Below, one piece after another: positions 47,978-58,164 of a DNA stretch of 64,000 bases. Origin of the DNA: an uncultured Alphaproteobacteria bacterium (GTDB taxonomy: Bacteria; Pseudomonadota; Alphaproteobacteria; Rhodobacterales; Rhodobacteraceae); NCBI GenBank assembly GCA_902581005.1, contig CACHMT010000001.1, positions 175,271-239,270 of the forward strand. Reading direction: 5' to 3'. The notes under the pieces are model-generated. The model was not told the DNA's origin, did not search any database, and saw only the letters and a list, made by a program, of their open reading frames with translations. The translations under genes were made by a program, and so were the position numbers. Each line of letters starts with the position of its first letter. Position 1 is the first letter of the stretch.

Positions 47978-49117
47978 ATGGAAGGATCTTCGCTAGCCTT
48001 GTACATACATTGGCCATTTTGTAAAATAAAGTGCCCTTATTGCGATTTTAATTCATACAAAAGAGAAAGCACTAATCAGTCTCATTGGTTAAAGGCCTAT
48101 TTAAGAGCATTAGAATTGTGGTCTTCAAGACTGGATAAAAGAGAAATTAAGTCCATTTTTTTTGGCGGAGGTACACCTAGTCTTCTTGACCCTGATTTTG
48201 TGGCAATGGTATTACAGAAAATCGATAGTCTATGGAGTATAAATGGTAATTGTGAGATTACTATTGAGGCCAATCCAAACAGTATATCTGAAAGTAAATT
48301 TAAATTATTTAGGGATATCGGAATTAATAGGGTATCAGTGGGTGTGCAAGCTCTCAATAATAAAGATTTAAGTAATTTAGGACGCGATCATAATAAAAAA
48401 CAAGCTATTGAAGCCATAGAAGTCATTAACACTTGGTTCAAAAATTATAACCTAGACTTTATATATGGAAGGCAGTATCAAAGTACCAGCGAGTGGAGCA
48501 ATGAACTTTCAAAAATACTTTCCCTAGAAGCACCGCACCTTTCTCTCTATCAACTTACAATAGAAGAAAACACTAATTTCCATAAGCTCTTCAAAAGAAA
48601 TTTATTAAAAGGTTTGCCAACACAAAAAATTGTATCTGATATGTTTGACATCACGAGGCAACTTTGTAAAGACGGTGGTTATAAGCAATATGAAATATCA
48701 AATTTTGCCAGAAAAGGCTTTGAGTGCAAACATAATACTTCATACTGGAAGTATAGTGATTATATCGGTATAGGACCAGGCGCACACGGTAGGGTGACAA
48801 TGTCAGGAAAAAAATATGCAACAGAAGAAGAGAGGAACCCTGATATTTGGTTTGAAAATACAGTTTCCTTAAATTCAAGTACACCAAAGATAACCCCAAT
48901 AGCAAATAGAGTTGTGCTAGAAGAAAAACTGATAATGAATCTTAGAATATCCAAAAACATACCGGTTTCCATTTTTGACTATGAAAAACTTACCCCCGTA
49001 GTGTTCCATCTAGAAGAAAACAAATTAATAAAAACCAAAGACAATAAAATTGTTATAAGAACGAGAGGAAAAAAAATGTTGGATTACATTTTTAGGTCAT
49101 TGGTAGAGTGCTTTTAA
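47978..49117 (+). CDS. hemW: Heme chaperone HemW (radical SAM, HemN-like)
   Basis: The 379-residue radical SAM protein has WPFCKIKCPYCDFNS with Cys15, Cys19 and Cys22, the three-cysteine spacing of HemW, and lacks the N-terminal extension and fourth Cys of true coproporphyrinogen dehydrogenase HemN. GGGTPSLL and GIGPGAHGR are typical. It transfers heme to target proteins rather than making it. It closes the rph-rdgB-hemW operon and is convergent with parB, 4 bp apart. Confidence 0.93.
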   Translation: MEGSSLALYIHWPFCKIKCPYCDFNSYKRESTNQSHWLKAYLRALELWSSRLDKREIKSIFFGGGTPSLLDPDFVAMVLQKIDSLWSINGNCEITIEANPNSISESKFKLFRDIGINRVSVGVQALNNKDLSNLGRDHNKKQAIEAIEVINTWFKNYNLDFIYGRQYQSTSEWSNELSKILSLEAPHLSLYQLTIEENTNFHKLFKRNLLKGLPTQKIVSDMFDITRQLCKDGGYKQYEISNFARKGFECKHNTSYWKYSDYIGIGPGAHGRVTMSGKKYATEEERNPDIWFENTVSLNSSTPKITPIANRVVLEEKLIMNLRISKNIPVSIFDYEKLTPVVFHLEENKLIKTKDNKIVIRTRGKKMLDYIFRSLVECF

Positions 49118-49121
49118 AAAG

Positions 49122-50042
49122 TCAGATCTTCATTATTTTTGAACAAAATGTATCCAATTGTTCTAAGTCTTTATATTTAATAACGATACGTCCTCCCCCA
49201 GAATTTTCATTGTGGTCTATGGTTGTCTTTAATCCTAGTGCTAATTTAAGATCTTGCTCTAAATTAAGAGTATCAACATCTTTTTTAAGTGATGTCCCTT
49301 TTTTTAATATAATGTCACTTTGGGATATTCCTTTTTTTACGATATTTTCTATATCCCTAACCGATAAACTCTCTTCTATTATTTTCCTTGCTAAAAACTC
49401 TGAGTTTTTTACTCCTACAAGAGCTCTAGCATGTCCACTCGTCAATTTACCTTCTTTTAAAAACATAATTATACTTTCTGGTAGTGATAGTAGTCTTAAA
49501 GAATTTGCTATATAACTTCTTGATTTTCCTAGCGATGCTGAAACTTTCTCTTGGGTATAACCAAAATCTTGTATTAACTGTTTGTAAGAATTAGCTTCCT
49601 CAATTGGATTTAAGTCTACTCTTTGAATGTTTTCAATAATGGAAATTTTAACAACTTCTTCGTCACTTAACTCCTTAATCAAAACCGGGACTTCATGAAT
49701 TTTCGCAATTTGCGCAGCTCTCCAGCGCCTTTCACCAGCTACTATCTCGTAAACATCGTTGTTTCTCCTTACAAGGATGGGTTGTATTATTCCCGTATCT
49801 TCTATTGAAGAGGCTAGACTGTTTAGTTCATCGGTTGAAAAATCTTTTCGAGGTTGATTCAGATTTGGAACAAGGTGCTCTATTGGCAAATAGCTTGAGT
49901 TATTGGAAGAACTTTTACCCTTATCTTCATCTTTTTTACTTTCCACTATGTCATCGAAGCCACCAACATCTAAAAAGGATGAAAGCCCTCTACCCAAACT
50001 TTTTTTTCGTTCATTTTTTGAACTCATTTTACCTTCTTTCAA
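49122..50042 (-). CDS. parB: Chromosome partitioning protein ParB
   Basis: The 306-residue CTPase spreads from parS and loads SMC. It has the N-terminal ParA-contacting segment KKSLGRGLSSFLD, the CTP-binding GERRWRAAQ, the helix-turn-helix KSRSYIANSLRLL and a C-terminal dimerisation domain. Two parS sites lie 1.4 and 3.3 kb upstream within rsmG and at the mnmG/mnmE junction. Its start overlaps parA by 14 bp, so the two are co-translated. Confidence 0.96.
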   Translation of the reverse strand: MKEGKMSSKNERKKSLGRGLSSFLDVGGFDDIVESKKDEDKGKSSSNNSSYLPIEHLVPNLNQPRKDFSTDELNSLASSIEDTGIIQPILVRRNNDVYEIVAGERRWRAAQIAKIHEVPVLIKELSDEEVVKISIIENIQRVDLNPIEEANSYKQLIQDFGYTQEKVSASLGKSRSYIANSLRLLSLPESIIMFLKEGKLTSGHARALVGVKNSEFLARKIIEESLSVRDIENIVKKGISQSDIILKKGTSLKKDVDTLNLEQDLKLALGLKTTIDHNENSGGGRIVIKYKDLEQLDTFCSKIMKI

Positions 50043-50814
50043 GTTGATCTTCCCTCTTTAAAAACTCTGCTGCTAATTTTTGATATGCAATAGCACCTGA
50101 ACACTTATGATCATATATTAGGGCGGGCATTGAAAACGAGGGGGCTTCACTGACTCTGACATTTCTAGGTATAACTGTATCGTAGACCAGCTCTCCGAGA
50201 TTGCTTCTTACGTCTTCCTCAATTTGTTCTGACAAATTGTTTCTTTTGTCAAACATGGTTAACACAATGCCGTGAATTTTCAGGTCTTGGTTAATTTTTG
50301 ATCTAATGTCCCTTACTGTCAATAGCAATTGACTTAATCCTTCAAGCGCGAAAAATTCTGCCTGTAAAGGAACTAGCACAGAATTTGATGCCGCCATAGA
50401 ATTTATAGTCAAAAGATTAAGTGAAGGTGGACAGTCAATTAAAATATAGTCAAAGTCAAAACTCTCTTTTGCTAACAAATTACGAAGCTTAACAACTCTC
50501 CCCTTCTCTTCAAATAGATCAACATCAATGGACGATAAATCAGTTGATGCAGGAGCAATAAAAAGAGATGGTATATTGGTTTTCTTCACCACGTCTTTTA
50601 AACTCGCTTTGCCTGTCAGCAAATCATAAGTAGATTTTTCTCTTTCATCTTTAGGAACGCCTAAGCCAGTTGATGCATTTCCTTGAGCGTCTAAATCCAT
50701 TATCAACACTTTATTATTCACAGCAGCAAGCGCTGTAGATAAATTTATGGCAGTTGTTGTTTTGCCCACACCACCTTTTTGATTGGCAATAGATATAACT
50801 GTAGGATTAGAGAT
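50029..50814 (-). CDS. parA: Chromosome partitioning ATPase ParA, ATC start proposed
   Basis: ParA is the DNA-binding ATPase that pulls ParB-parS complexes. The deviant Walker A is KGGVGKTTT, with LMDLDAQGNAS and the DCPPSL Walker B. In-frame GTG at 50767-50769 lies inside Walker A, so it cannot be the start. Between the upstream in-frame stop and that motif there is no ATG, GTG or TTG. An ATC at 50812-50814 has AGGGG six bases upstream and gives (M)SNPTVISIANQKGG, the usual family N-terminus (261 residues), so I propose ATC as the start. Confidence 0.9.
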   Translation of the reverse strand: MSNPTVISIANQKGGVGKTTTAINLSTALAAVNNKVLIMDLDAQGNASTGLGVPKDEREKSTYDLLTGKASLKDVVKKTNIPSLFIAPASTDLSSIDVDLFEEKGRVVKLRNLLAKESFDFDYILIDCPPSLNLLTINSMAASNSVLVPLQAEFFALEGLSQLLLTVRDIRSKINQDLKIHGIVLTMFDKRNNLSEQIEEDVRSNLGELVYDTVIPRNVRVSEAPSFSMPALIYDHKCSGAIAYQKLAAEFLKREDQLERR

Positions 50815-50825
50815 TTTGTTCCCCT

Positions 50826-51446
50826 TTATCGTTTAAAAATTTTTTTCACTCTGATTATCTTTCCAGAGGAGCTGCTTAAGCTATCAACAATATCATAATC
50901 AAAAAACCAATAATTTAAAGTTTTATCTAATTCGATTCTATAGTTTTCACCCTTCAGAAATAAACATATTCCCTCCTTTTTTCTATGACGGAAAGCTATT
51001 TCAATTAAATTGTTTAGTTCTGAAAATGCTCTCGCTGTTAAGATATCAGCATTCAAGGGTTCTAAGGTGTCTATGTTGTCGTTTACAACTTCAACGCTCA
51101 GGTTAAGTTTTCGAATAACCTCTTTAAGGAAAAAACCTTTTTTTGGGTTTTTTTCCACTAAAACTAGCTCACAATCAATTCTTCTATCTCTCAGTAATAA
51201 AGCGACTACCAATCCAGGGAAACCTGCTCCGGAGCCCACGTCTACCCATCTTTTTCCTGATGCCTCGACGTGTTTTATAATTTGACCTGAATCTAAAAAG
51301 TGTCTTTCCCATATATTCACTAATGTATTTTTTGAAACAAGGTTTATCTTCTCATTCCACTTAGACAGTAAGGCTTCATATTCATAAAAACTTTTAAGTG
51401 TTTCACGTGAAACATTCAGACTTTTAACAAATTCGTTTTTTTTCAA
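50826..51446 (-). CDS. rsmG: 16S rRNA 7-methylguanosine methyltransferase RsmG
   Basis: RsmG (GidB) methylates G527 of 16S rRNA. The 206-residue protein has the SAM loop [14 protein letters not shown] and the conserved WERHFLDS motif near residue 47. Its 5' end encodes LNVSRET, which is the translation of a parS site. The start overlaps mnmG by 4 bp, and its stop lies just before the parA Shine-Dalgarno. Loss of this gene can give low-level streptomycin resistance in other bacteria. Confidence 0.95.
   Translation of the reverse strand: MKKNEFVKSLNVSRETLKSFYEYEALLSKWNEKINLVSKNTLVNIWERHFLDSGQIIKHVEASGKRWVDVGSGAGFPGLVVALLLRDRRIDCELVLVEKNPKKGFFLKEVIRKLNLSVEVVNDNIDTLEPLNADILTARAFSELNNLIEIAFRHRKKEGICLFLKGENYRIELDKTLNYWFFDYDIVDSLSSSSGKIIRVKKIFKR
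51399..51414. promoter_or_regulatory. parS: parS site 1 (perfect)
   Basis: TGTTTCACGTGAAACA is the perfect 16-bp parS palindrome bound by chromosomal ParB. It lies inside the 5' end of rsmG, about 1.4 kb from parB, and about 5.7 kb from the likely origin. Placement in rsmG is known from other bacteria, where the codons read VSRET. Confidence 0.93.
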
Positions 51447-53302
51447 GCGGTCTTCTTGTAAGAATTAATTTTTGATATTAGCAACATTAATCCGCTAGGT
51501 GTCATCCCGTCAATTTTGCTGGCTTCATGAATGTGCTGGGGGTTTACTTTGCTAAGCTTAAGTTTTAATTCTGATGACAACCCGTCTATTTTTTTAAAGT
51601 CAATATTTTTTGGGATAGTGGTATTAATATTTTTTCGCATTTTATCTACATCGCTTTTTTGTCTTTGGATATAGTAGTTATATTTAGCATCTGCTCGTAC
51701 AAACTCACGAACATCTAAATCAAAATCAAAAAAACCTCCCCACAAACCTCGTAAGATTTCGCTTGAAACCCCATTAAGTGATAAAACATCATGAAAGGAC
51801 CTCTTTTTACCGTCTTTTTTCTGATTGACACCCATCTCTTCTAATTCTCTGTTAGAAAATGTTAGTTTTTTAGCCGATTTAGTAAGCTCATCAACCAACT
51901 TTATTTTTTTACTTACCAGCCTCATTCTATTATCTGATACAACTTTAATTTTGTGGCCCTTCTCTGTAAGTCTAATGTCAGCATTATCGCACCTCAAACT
52001 GAGTCTAAACTCCGCTCTGGAAGTAAACATTCTATAGGGCTCAATTACACCCCTTGTGACTAAATCGTCAATCATCACACCGATATACGCCTCTGATCTA
52101 TCTAAAATGAATGGGTCGTCTTTCTTTACATATTGATACGCATTAATCCCAGCAATCAACCCTTGAGCGGCTGCTTCCTCGTAGCCGGTAGTACCATTAA
52201 TTTGTCCAGCTAAAAAAAGACCGTTGATGCTCTTCAATTCTAGAGATGTTTTTAGACTTTTAGGGTTTATGTAATCGTACTCTACAGCATAGCCATAATT
52301 CAGTATTTTTACATTTTCTAGACCTTTGATAGATTTGATATACCTTTCCTGAATATCTCTAGGTAAAGAAGTCGAAATACCATTTGGGTAAATTGTGTCG
52401 TCGCTTAGACCCTCCGGCTCCAAAAAAACTTGGTGTTCCTCTTTTCCTGAAAATCTTACGACTTTATCTTCAATTGATGGACAATATCTTGGACCATTCG
52501 AAGTTATTGACCCATTAAATATAGCTGATTTTTCAATGTTTTTACGTATTATCTCATGCGTATTTTTATTTGTATATGTTATTCCACAACTAATTTGCCT
52601 TTGAAAAGGTTTTTTATGCAAAAATGAAAAAAGCGTCGGTTTCTCATCTGGCTTCTGTCTCTCAATCAAATTCCAATTTATAGTTTTAGATGAAAGTCTT
52701 GCTGGGGTGCCTGTTTTTAGTCTTCCCGTGTTTAACCCAATTTCCCTTATTTTTTTTGCTAACCTATTAGATGCGAAGTCTCCTATCCGTCCTGCCTTAA
52801 TTTTTTCTTCTCCAACTCTTATCAAGCCATTTAAAAAAGTCCCAGTCGTTAAAATAATGCTAATAGCCCCTATATTTTGGCCACCTTCTAACTCTACACC
52901 TTTTACCGTTCCGCTTTTAACATTTATATCAACTACCTCGCTCTCAATAATTGTAATATTATCCTCAGAGGCCAAAATATTTTGTACAGATTGTCTGTAA
53001 AGACTTCTATCTGATTGTGTTCTGGGGCCTTGAACAGCTGGCCCTTTAGACTTATTGAGCAACCGGAATTGGATTCCTGATATATCTGCAGCAACACCCA
53101 TTAAGCCACCCAAGGCGTCTATTTCTCGCACCAAATGGCCCTTGCCTAACCCACCTATAGCAGGATTACATGACATTACTCCTATCTGGTCTCTTTTTTT
53201 TGTAACCAGCGCAACGCTTCCCCCCGCTCGTGCTACCGCATAAGCAGCTTCTGAACCGGCATGCCCACCACCAACAACAATTACATCGAATAAATGTTTC
53301 AC
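51443..53302 (-). CDS. mnmG: tRNA uridine 5-carboxymethylaminomethyl enzyme MnmG
   Basis: MnmG (GidA) with MnmE modifies U34 of several tRNAs using FAD. The 619-residue protein has the FAD site [12 protein letters not shown] (about 10-21), [19 protein letters not shown], the GCxxGT-type FAD and tRNA blocks [10 protein letters not shown] and [10 protein letters not shown], and the normal C-terminal helices. It starts with GTG, and that codon lies inside the second parS site. It is 7 bp after mnmE. Confidence 0.96.
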   Translation of the reverse strand: MKHLFDVIVVGGGHAGSEAAYAVARAGGSVALVTKKRDQIGVMSCNPAIGGLGKGHLVREIDALGGLMGVAADISGIQFRLLNKSKGPAVQGPRTQSDRSLYRQSVQNILASEDNITIIESEVVDINVKSGTVKGVELEGGQNIGAISIILTTGTFLNGLIRVGEEKIKAGRIGDFASNRLAKKIREIGLNTGRLKTGTPARLSSKTINWNLIERQKPDEKPTLFSFLHKKPFQRQISCGITYTNKNTHEIIRKNIEKSAIFNGSITSNGPRYCPSIEDKVVRFSGKEEHQVFLEPEGLSDDTIYPNGISTSLPRDIQERYIKSIKGLENVKILNYGYAVEYDYINPKSLKTSLELKSINGLFLAGQINGTTGYEEAAAQGLIAGINAYQYVKKDDPFILDRSEAYIGVMIDDLVTRGVIEPYRMFTSRAEFRLSLRCDNADIRLTEKGHKIKVVSDNRMRLVSKKIKLVDELTKSAKKLTFSNRELEEMGVNQKKDGKKRSFHDVLSLNGVSSEILRGLWGGFFDFDLDVREFVRADAKYNYYIQRQKSDVDKMRKNINTTIPKNIDFKKIDGLSSELKLKLSKVNPQHIHEASKIDGMTPSGLMLLISKINSYKKTA

Positions 53303-53310
53303 GTGAAACT
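53295..53310. promoter_or_regulatory. parS: parS site 2 (one mismatch)
   Basis: TGTTTCACGTGAAACT matches the parS palindrome at 15 of 16 positions; only the last base differs. It spans the mnmE stop and the mnmG GTG start, so ParB binding would sit directly on the mnmG translation start region. It is about 3.8 kb from the likely origin. Confidence 0.82.
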
Positions 53311-54608
53311 TACTTTCCTATACAAAAACTCTTGAATATAATACCCAAAACTTCCTCGGTGTCTATTCTTCCAGTTAACTCCTCAATTATTTTTAGACAA
53401 CCCCTCGCTTTTTCCGCAAGAAGCTCAGTATCTAGGCCTTCTTTTATGTTAAGTGTCAAATCTGACAGAAGGATCACTAAATTATTAATTTTTGACTTTT
53501 GTCTATATGTAGCTATCACCCCATCACTAATATAGAAATTTGGTAACTTTCTTTCTATTAAACCAATAGCTTCCTTTATTCCTAAACCCGTTTTGCCTGA
53601 TATACCTTTAAACCTAGTATTATTTCCTTTATCAGCTTTAGCTTTAAAAATAAGGTCATCAGAGCCAACCTTTACGTCAATAGTCTTTAAATCAGATTCG
53701 TCATTTACTAAAAATATCTTTAAAACAACCTCTTTTAGTCGTTTTTTTAGAGCTGTGATTCCTTTCTTTTCTATTATATCATTTGTTTCCCTCAGCCCAG
53801 CAGTGTCTAAAAAAGTCACAAAAACTCCATTTATTTGAACTTTTGACTCGATTATATCTCGTGTTGTACCAGCTATTCTAGAAGTGAGAGAAACATCCCT
53901 TTTTGATAGATGATTGATCAAGGTTGATTTTCCTACGTTTGGTGGTCCAATTATTGCTATGTTTAGCCCTTCTTTTATCGGTCTAACTCCCTTGAAATTA
54001 TCTAGCTCCTTATTGAGCAACTCTAGAAGGTCTGAGATCATGCTTAAGACCCCTACTTCACCTAAATCCTGATCATTAAAATCAATATCTGCTTCCAAAA
54101 ACGCTAAAATAGACATAATTTTTGACTTCCATACTCCAACTTTTTTTGAAATAACACCATCTAGGGAATCGAAAGATATTTTTCTTTGGGCCTCTGTCTC
54201 TGCTCTTAATAAATCAGATAATCCTTCCACCTGAATAAGATCCATTTTCCCATTATAAAAAGCTTGTCTGGTAAACTCTCCCTCCTCTGCAGGCCTTATG
54301 TTTAGTTCGGATCCACATTGCGTTAAAATTGAAGCTATCTTATTGATAATAGCTATACTACCATGGCAATGGATCTCTACTGTTTTCTCTCCCGAGTAAC
54401 TGTCGTTTCTATTGAACGCAATAACGATACATTTATCGATTATCTCTCCCTCCCAGAAAATCTTTCTCAGAGACGCGAACCTTTTTTCAGGAACTTTTGC
54501 TTTTGTTATCTTCTTCAAAACAATAAAAGCATTAGGTCCTGATATTCTAAATACTGATATAGCAGAAAGCCCGGGAACAGTAGAAAGAGCAAAAATCGTG
54601 TCTTTCAT
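53310..54608 (-). CDS. mnmE: tRNA modification GTPase MnmE
   Basis: The 432-residue GTPase pairs with MnmG. It has the N-terminal formyl-tetrahydrofolate-binding domain starting with [19 protein letters not shown], the G1 motif GPPNVGKST (about 225-233), DTAGLR and the C-terminal CIGK, whose Cys and Gly-Lys end are family hallmarks. Length is slightly short but complete. It lies 8 bp after rho. Confidence 0.96.
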   Translation of the reverse strand: MKDTIFALSTVPGLSAISVFRISGPNAFIVLKKITKAKVPEKRFASLRKIFWEGEIIDKCIVIAFNRNDSYSGEKTVEIHCHGSIAIINKIASILTQCGSELNIRPAEEGEFTRQAFYNGKMDLIQVEGLSDLLRAETEAQRKISFDSLDGVISKKVGVWKSKIMSILAFLEADIDFNDQDLGEVGVLSMISDLLELLNKELDNFKGVRPIKEGLNIAIIGPPNVGKSTLINHLSKRDVSLTSRIAGTTRDIIESKVQINGVFVTFLDTAGLRETNDIIEKKGITALKKRLKEVVLKIFLVNDESDLKTIDVKVGSDDLIFKAKADKGNNTRFKGISGKTGLGIKEAIGLIERKLPNFYISDGVIATYRQKSKINNLVILLSDLTLNIKEGLDTELLAEKARGCLKIIEELTGRIDTEEVLGIIFKSFCIGK

Positions 54609-54616
54609 GATTCGTA

Positions 54617-55900
54617 TCAGGTGTTCATTGAATCAAAAAAGTCACTGTTAGTTTTTGTTTGCTTTAATTTCTCTAAAAGAAACTCTACAGCATCTGTTGT
54701 TCCCATCGGATTAAGAATACGCCTAAGAACAAATATTTTTGTAAGTTCCTTTTTGTCTATAAGAAGGTCTTCTTTCCGTGTACCAGATTTTAATATATCG
54801 ATAGCCGGAAAAACTCTTTTATCAGCAACTTTTCTGTCTAGAACTAACTCTGAATTACCAGTGCCTTTAAATTCTTCGAATATGACCTCATCCATTCTAC
54901 TGCCAGTATCTATTAAAGCGGTAGCTATGATAGTTAACGAACCACCCTCTTCTATGTTTCTAGCAGCTCCAAAGAATCTTTTTGGTCTTTGTAACGCGTT
55001 CGCATCTACTCCACCTGTCAAAACCTTTCCAGAAGAAGGAACAACTGTATTATAAGCTCTTCCTAATCTTGTAATTGAGTCAAGTAGTATAACGACATCT
55101 CTTTTATGCTCTACTAGTCTTTTTGCTTTTTCAATAACCATCTCGGCTACTGCGACATGTCTAGTTGCTGGCTCATCAAAAGTTGAAGAAATAACCTCGC
55201 CCTTTACTGACCTCTGCATATCTGTCACTTCCTCTGGTCGCTCATCAACCAAAAGAACAATTAAAAAACATTCTGGATGGTTTTTTTCAATTGAATGCGC
55301 AATGTTTTGTAATATCACCGTTTTCCCGGTTCTGGGTGGTGCTACAATTAACGATCTTTGACCTTTACCTATTGGCGCCACCAAATCAATTACTCGCGCT
55401 GATTTATCCTTTATTGTTGGATCATTTAACTCCAAACCTATTCTTTCATCTGGGTAAAGCGGTGTTAGATTATCGAAGTGTATCTTGTGCTTAGCCTTTT
55501 CCATTTCAAGAAAGTTTATCTTAGTAACCTTAACTAATCCGAAGTATCTTTCACCATCTTTAGGCGCTCTTATTACGCCTTCGACGGTGTCTCCTGTTCT
55601 CAATGAAAACTTCTTTATCTTGCTGGGACTTACGTATATATCATCCGGACCAGGTAAATAATTGGCGTCAGTTGATCTTAGAAAGCCGAAACCATCTTGC
55701 AAAACTTCTAACACACCATCACCAGATATTTCAACCCCATCCTCTGCCATGTCTTTTAATATCGAAAACATCATATCGCCTTTTCTCATCGATGATGCGT
55801 TCTCAATTTCCAACTTTTCGGCGAGCTTTAATAGATCGCTTGGACTCTGGGTTTTAAGTTCTGCTAAAGATAGCTGCTTTGTGTTATCTACATCAACCAT
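54617..55900 (-). CDS. rho: Transcription termination factor Rho
   Basis: The 427-residue RNA helicase has the N-terminal RNA-binding cold-shock-like domain with [27 protein letters not shown] sequence (about 68-92), the P-loop APPRTGKT (about 187), Walker [12 protein letters not shown] and the Q and R loops. It terminates many transcripts. With few hairpin-plus-U-tract terminators and several overlapping convergent genes, Rho may have a large share of termination here. It lies 103 bp after hemE. Confidence 0.97.
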   Translation of the reverse strand: MVDVDNTKQLSLAELKTQSPSDLLKLAEKLEIENASSMRKGDMMFSILKDMAEDGVEISGDGVLEVLQDGFGFLRSTDANYLPGPDDIYVSPSKIKKFSLRTGDTVEGVIRAPKDGERYFGLVKVTKINFLEMEKAKHKIHFDNLTPLYPDERIGLELNDPTIKDKSARVIDLVAPIGKGQRSLIVAPPRTGKTVILQNIAHSIEKNHPECFLIVLLVDERPEEVTDMQRSVKGEVISSTFDEPATRHVAVAEMVIEKAKRLVEHKRDVVILLDSITRLGRAYNTVVPSSGKVLTGGVDANALQRPKRFFGAARNIEEGGSLTIIATALIDTGSRMDEVIFEEFKGTGNSELVLDRKVADKRVFPAIDILKSGTRKEDLLIDKKELTKIFVLRRILNPMGTTDAVEFLLEKLKQTKTNSDFFDSMNT

Positions 55901-56003
55901 TGATTTTAAGGATTTAAGATAGGATAGGGGAAATTCGTTAGAATAATTTTTAACGTGTTTGATTTAATTTGTCAATAATTTATATAATTTTAATGTTTCA
56001 AAA

Positions 56004-57035
56004 CTAAAATTTTATTGCTTTGATGAAATTTACTACCAACTCCACATTTTCTACTTTAGCGTCTGGGGTTATCCCATGTCCAAGATTAAATACATATGGG
56101 TAAGTTTTAAAACCTTCAGTAACCTTTTTTAATTCCTGTATTAGCGTATCTTCTTTTTGTGCTAGAAAAAGAGGGTCTAAATTTCCCTGAATAATCTTCT
56201 TTGGTTGAATATTTTCAGCGATCCACTTTCGGTCCAAAAATTGGTCAACAGCCAAAACGTCAAAGCATTCCTCATTTGAAAAATTACTATATATTGTATT
56301 AACTGATCTTGGAAATACTATAAATGGTATATTGGGGTGCTTCTTTTTTATTTCACTCACTATTTTTTTTATTGGTTTTAAAGAGTAACGTAACACCATA
56401 TCAGCATTTAACGCACCCGCCCAACTATCGAAAATTTTAATGACGTCGGCTCCTGATCTAATTTGCATAATTAAATATTCTATCGTAGCGTCTGTTAATA
56501 AGTTTATAATCTCTTCAAACTCTTCATTGTTTTCAATTAAGAACTTTTTGGCGGTTAATGATCCCTGTTCCCCTTTTCCATTAATTAAATAAGTTGCGAG
56601 TGTCCATGGTGCACCCGCAAAACCTATTAAGGGAACATCCTTAGGGAGGTGCTTTTTTAATTTTTTTACGGTCTCATATACTGGAAAAAGCTTTTCATGT
56701 ATCTGCCCTAAGTCACTAATTCTCTGAATATCTTTCTTGTTTTTAACTGGATCTAATAACGGTCCATGACCCTCTATGAACTGAACTTTAACTCCTAAAG
56801 CATCTAATATTAGTAAAATGTCTGCAAATAAAATAGCTGCATCGAATCCAAATCTATCTATAGGTTGTAAAGTAACTTCTGTAGCTAATTCGGAGTTGTA
56901 GCAAAGATCTAAAAAAGAACCAGCTCTCTTTCTAGTACTACGGTATTCGCTCAGATATCGACCTGCTTGGCGCATAAACCAGATTGGCGGCCTGTGAACC
57001 GGATCACCATTTACACATTTCAAAAATATACTCAT
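56004..57035 (-). CDS. hemE: Uroporphyrinogen decarboxylase
   Basis: HemE decarboxylates uroporphyrinogen III to coproporphyrinogen III in heme synthesis. The 343-residue enzyme has PIWFMRQAGRYLSEYR near the N-terminus and GFAGAPWTLATYLI and FNLGHGITPD further on, all conserved in the active site. Length is normal. It lies on the left of the putative origin, as in Caulobacter, where oriC also borders hemE. Confidence 0.97.
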   Translation of the reverse strand: MSIFLKCVNGDPVHRPPIWFMRQAGRYLSEYRSTRKRAGSFLDLCYNSELATEVTLQPIDRFGFDAAILFADILLILDALGVKVQFIEGHGPLLDPVKNKKDIQRISDLGQIHEKLFPVYETVKKLKKHLPKDVPLIGFAGAPWTLATYLINGKGEQGSLTAKKFLIENNEEFEEIINLLTDATIEYLIMQIRSGADVIKIFDSWAGALNADMVLRYSLKPIKKIVSEIKKKHPNIPFIVFPRSVNTIYSNFSNEECFDVLAVDQFLDRKWIAENIQPKKIIQGNLDPLFLAQKEDTLIQELKKVTEGFKTYPYVFNLGHGITPDAKVENVELVVNFIKAIKF

Positions 57036-57109
57036 AATATATATGTATAATATATTAGTTGTAAGTAGTGTATATACAAAAAAATGGGGATCGATTTATA
57101 GAAAGTGTT

Positions 57110-57118
57110 TTATCCACA
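57110..57118 (+). promoter_or_regulatory. DnaA box TTATCCACA
   Basis: An exact match to the high-affinity DnaA-box consensus in a non-coding, AT-rich, divergent gap. A second, weaker candidate (TGTGGGCTG near 57214-57222) matches the reverse consensus at only 5 of 9 positions. Confidence 0.75.
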
Positions 57119-57224
57119 GATAATTCTTTATTATTAACAGCATAAGCCATTAAAAAAACGATATAATTCTTTACTTTCAAAAAAGAAAAAAAAAAATAAG
57201 TGTTCACTTAAAATGTGGGCTGAG

Positions 57225-57252
57225 TTGTTGAAAAAAAAAAATAGTTTATAAT
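57225..57252 (+). promoter_or_regulatory. Possible aroE promoter
   Basis: TTGTTG at 57225-57230, a 16-base A-rich spacer, and a perfect TATAAT at 57247-57252 form a plausible sigma-70-type promoter reading into aroE, which starts at 57319. In such AT-rich DNA a TATAAT can arise by chance. Confidence 0.35.
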
Positions 57253-57318
57253 AAATAGTAATCTATTATAAAGTTCAGATAATTACTAACATAACTATAG
57301 TTTAATCAACAGGCTAAT

Positions 57319-58164
57319 ATGGATAAAAATACATCTGAAACCCCCCCATATTTAGCAGGAGTAATTGGGCATCCAATATCCCATAGTAAATCACCAAAAC
57401 TACACAACTATTGGCTGTCAAAGTACAAAATTAATGGGTTCTACATTCCATTCTCTGTAACTACAGACAAACTTCAGGATTCTATAAAAAGCCTAATAAG
57501 TCTTGGGTTTAATGGTGTTAATGTAACAATTCCCCACAAAACTAACGTACTCTCTTTTGCAGACTCAGTTACAGATAGGGCTGCATTAATTGGAGCTGCT
57601 AATACCTTATACTTTAGTAGAAGTGGAAAGGTCCATGCTGATAACACAGATGGATATGGTTTCATCCAAAACATAATAGATGAAATTCCAGATTATGACT
57701 TTTATGATAAAACAGCAATAATATATGGTGCTGGTGGTTCAGCTAGAGCTATCGCCTCTGCATTAATATCCAATGGCGTAAGAGAAGTGGGAATAACTAA
57801 TAGAACTCGCTCAAAAGCTCAAATAATTTCTGAAAATTTGGGTGCTAAAATATCAGTGATAGACTGGCGAACAGCTCCCGAAACAATCCAAAGAGCAGAT
57901 TTAATAATAAATGCGACGTCTATGGGTATGACTGGACAACCAGATTTTTCGCAGCCAATATCAAGGGCCAAAAAGACTGCGGTAGTGATCGATATTGTAT
58001 ATAATCCTTTGATTACTGAGCTTTTAAAAGAGGCCAGAAAACTTAAGCTGAAGACTGTAGGTGGTATAGGAATGCTGATAAATCAAGCGGTTCCCGGTTT
58101 TGAACATTGGTTTCAAAAATCACCTGTCATCGATGATGAAATTAGAAAGTTTATAATTGAATAA
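57319..58164 (+). CDS. aroE: Shikimate dehydrogenase
   Basis: AroE reduces 3-dehydroshikimate with NADPH for aromatic amino acids. The 281-residue protein has the shikimate-binding GHPISHSKSPKLHN, the catalytic Lys in NVTIPHKT, the NADPH loop YGAGGSARAI and the C-terminal GGIGMLINQA. Length is normal. maf, which often sits between hemE and aroE, is absent. It overlaps coaE by 8 bp. Confidence 0.96.
   Translation: MDKNTSETPPYLAGVIGHPISHSKSPKLHNYWLSKYKINGFYIPFSVTTDKLQDSIKSLISLGFNGVNVTIPHKTNVLSFADSVTDRAALIGAANTLYFSRSGKVHADNTDGYGFIQNIIDEIPDYDFYDKTAIIYGAGGSARAIASALISNGVREVGITNRTRSKAQIISENLGAKISVIDWRTAPETIQRADLIINATSMGMTGQPDFSQPISRAKKTAVVIDIVYNPLITELLKEARKLKLKTVGGIGMLINQAVPGFEHWFQKSPVIDDEIRKFIIE

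Larger units (their letters stand above)
57036..57318. other. oriC: Putative chromosomal replication origin (oriC)
   Basis: This 283-bp gap between divergent hemE and aroE is extremely AT-rich, with long A tracts and TATATA-type stretches. It holds a perfect DnaA box TTATCCACA at 57110-57118 and several AT-rich segments that could act as unwinding elements. Genes on both sides are transcribed away from it for several kb, and two parS sites and parAB lie within 8 kb. Bordering hemE is the position of oriC in Caulobacter. Only one good box is seen, and there are no clear CtrA sites, so this is a probable but unproven origin. Confidence 0.58.

Noticed and set aside
50029..50769. parA starting at the in-frame GTG at 50767-50769
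   Set aside because: This would begin the protein inside the Walker A motif and remove the conserved KGG, so it cannot give a working ParA.
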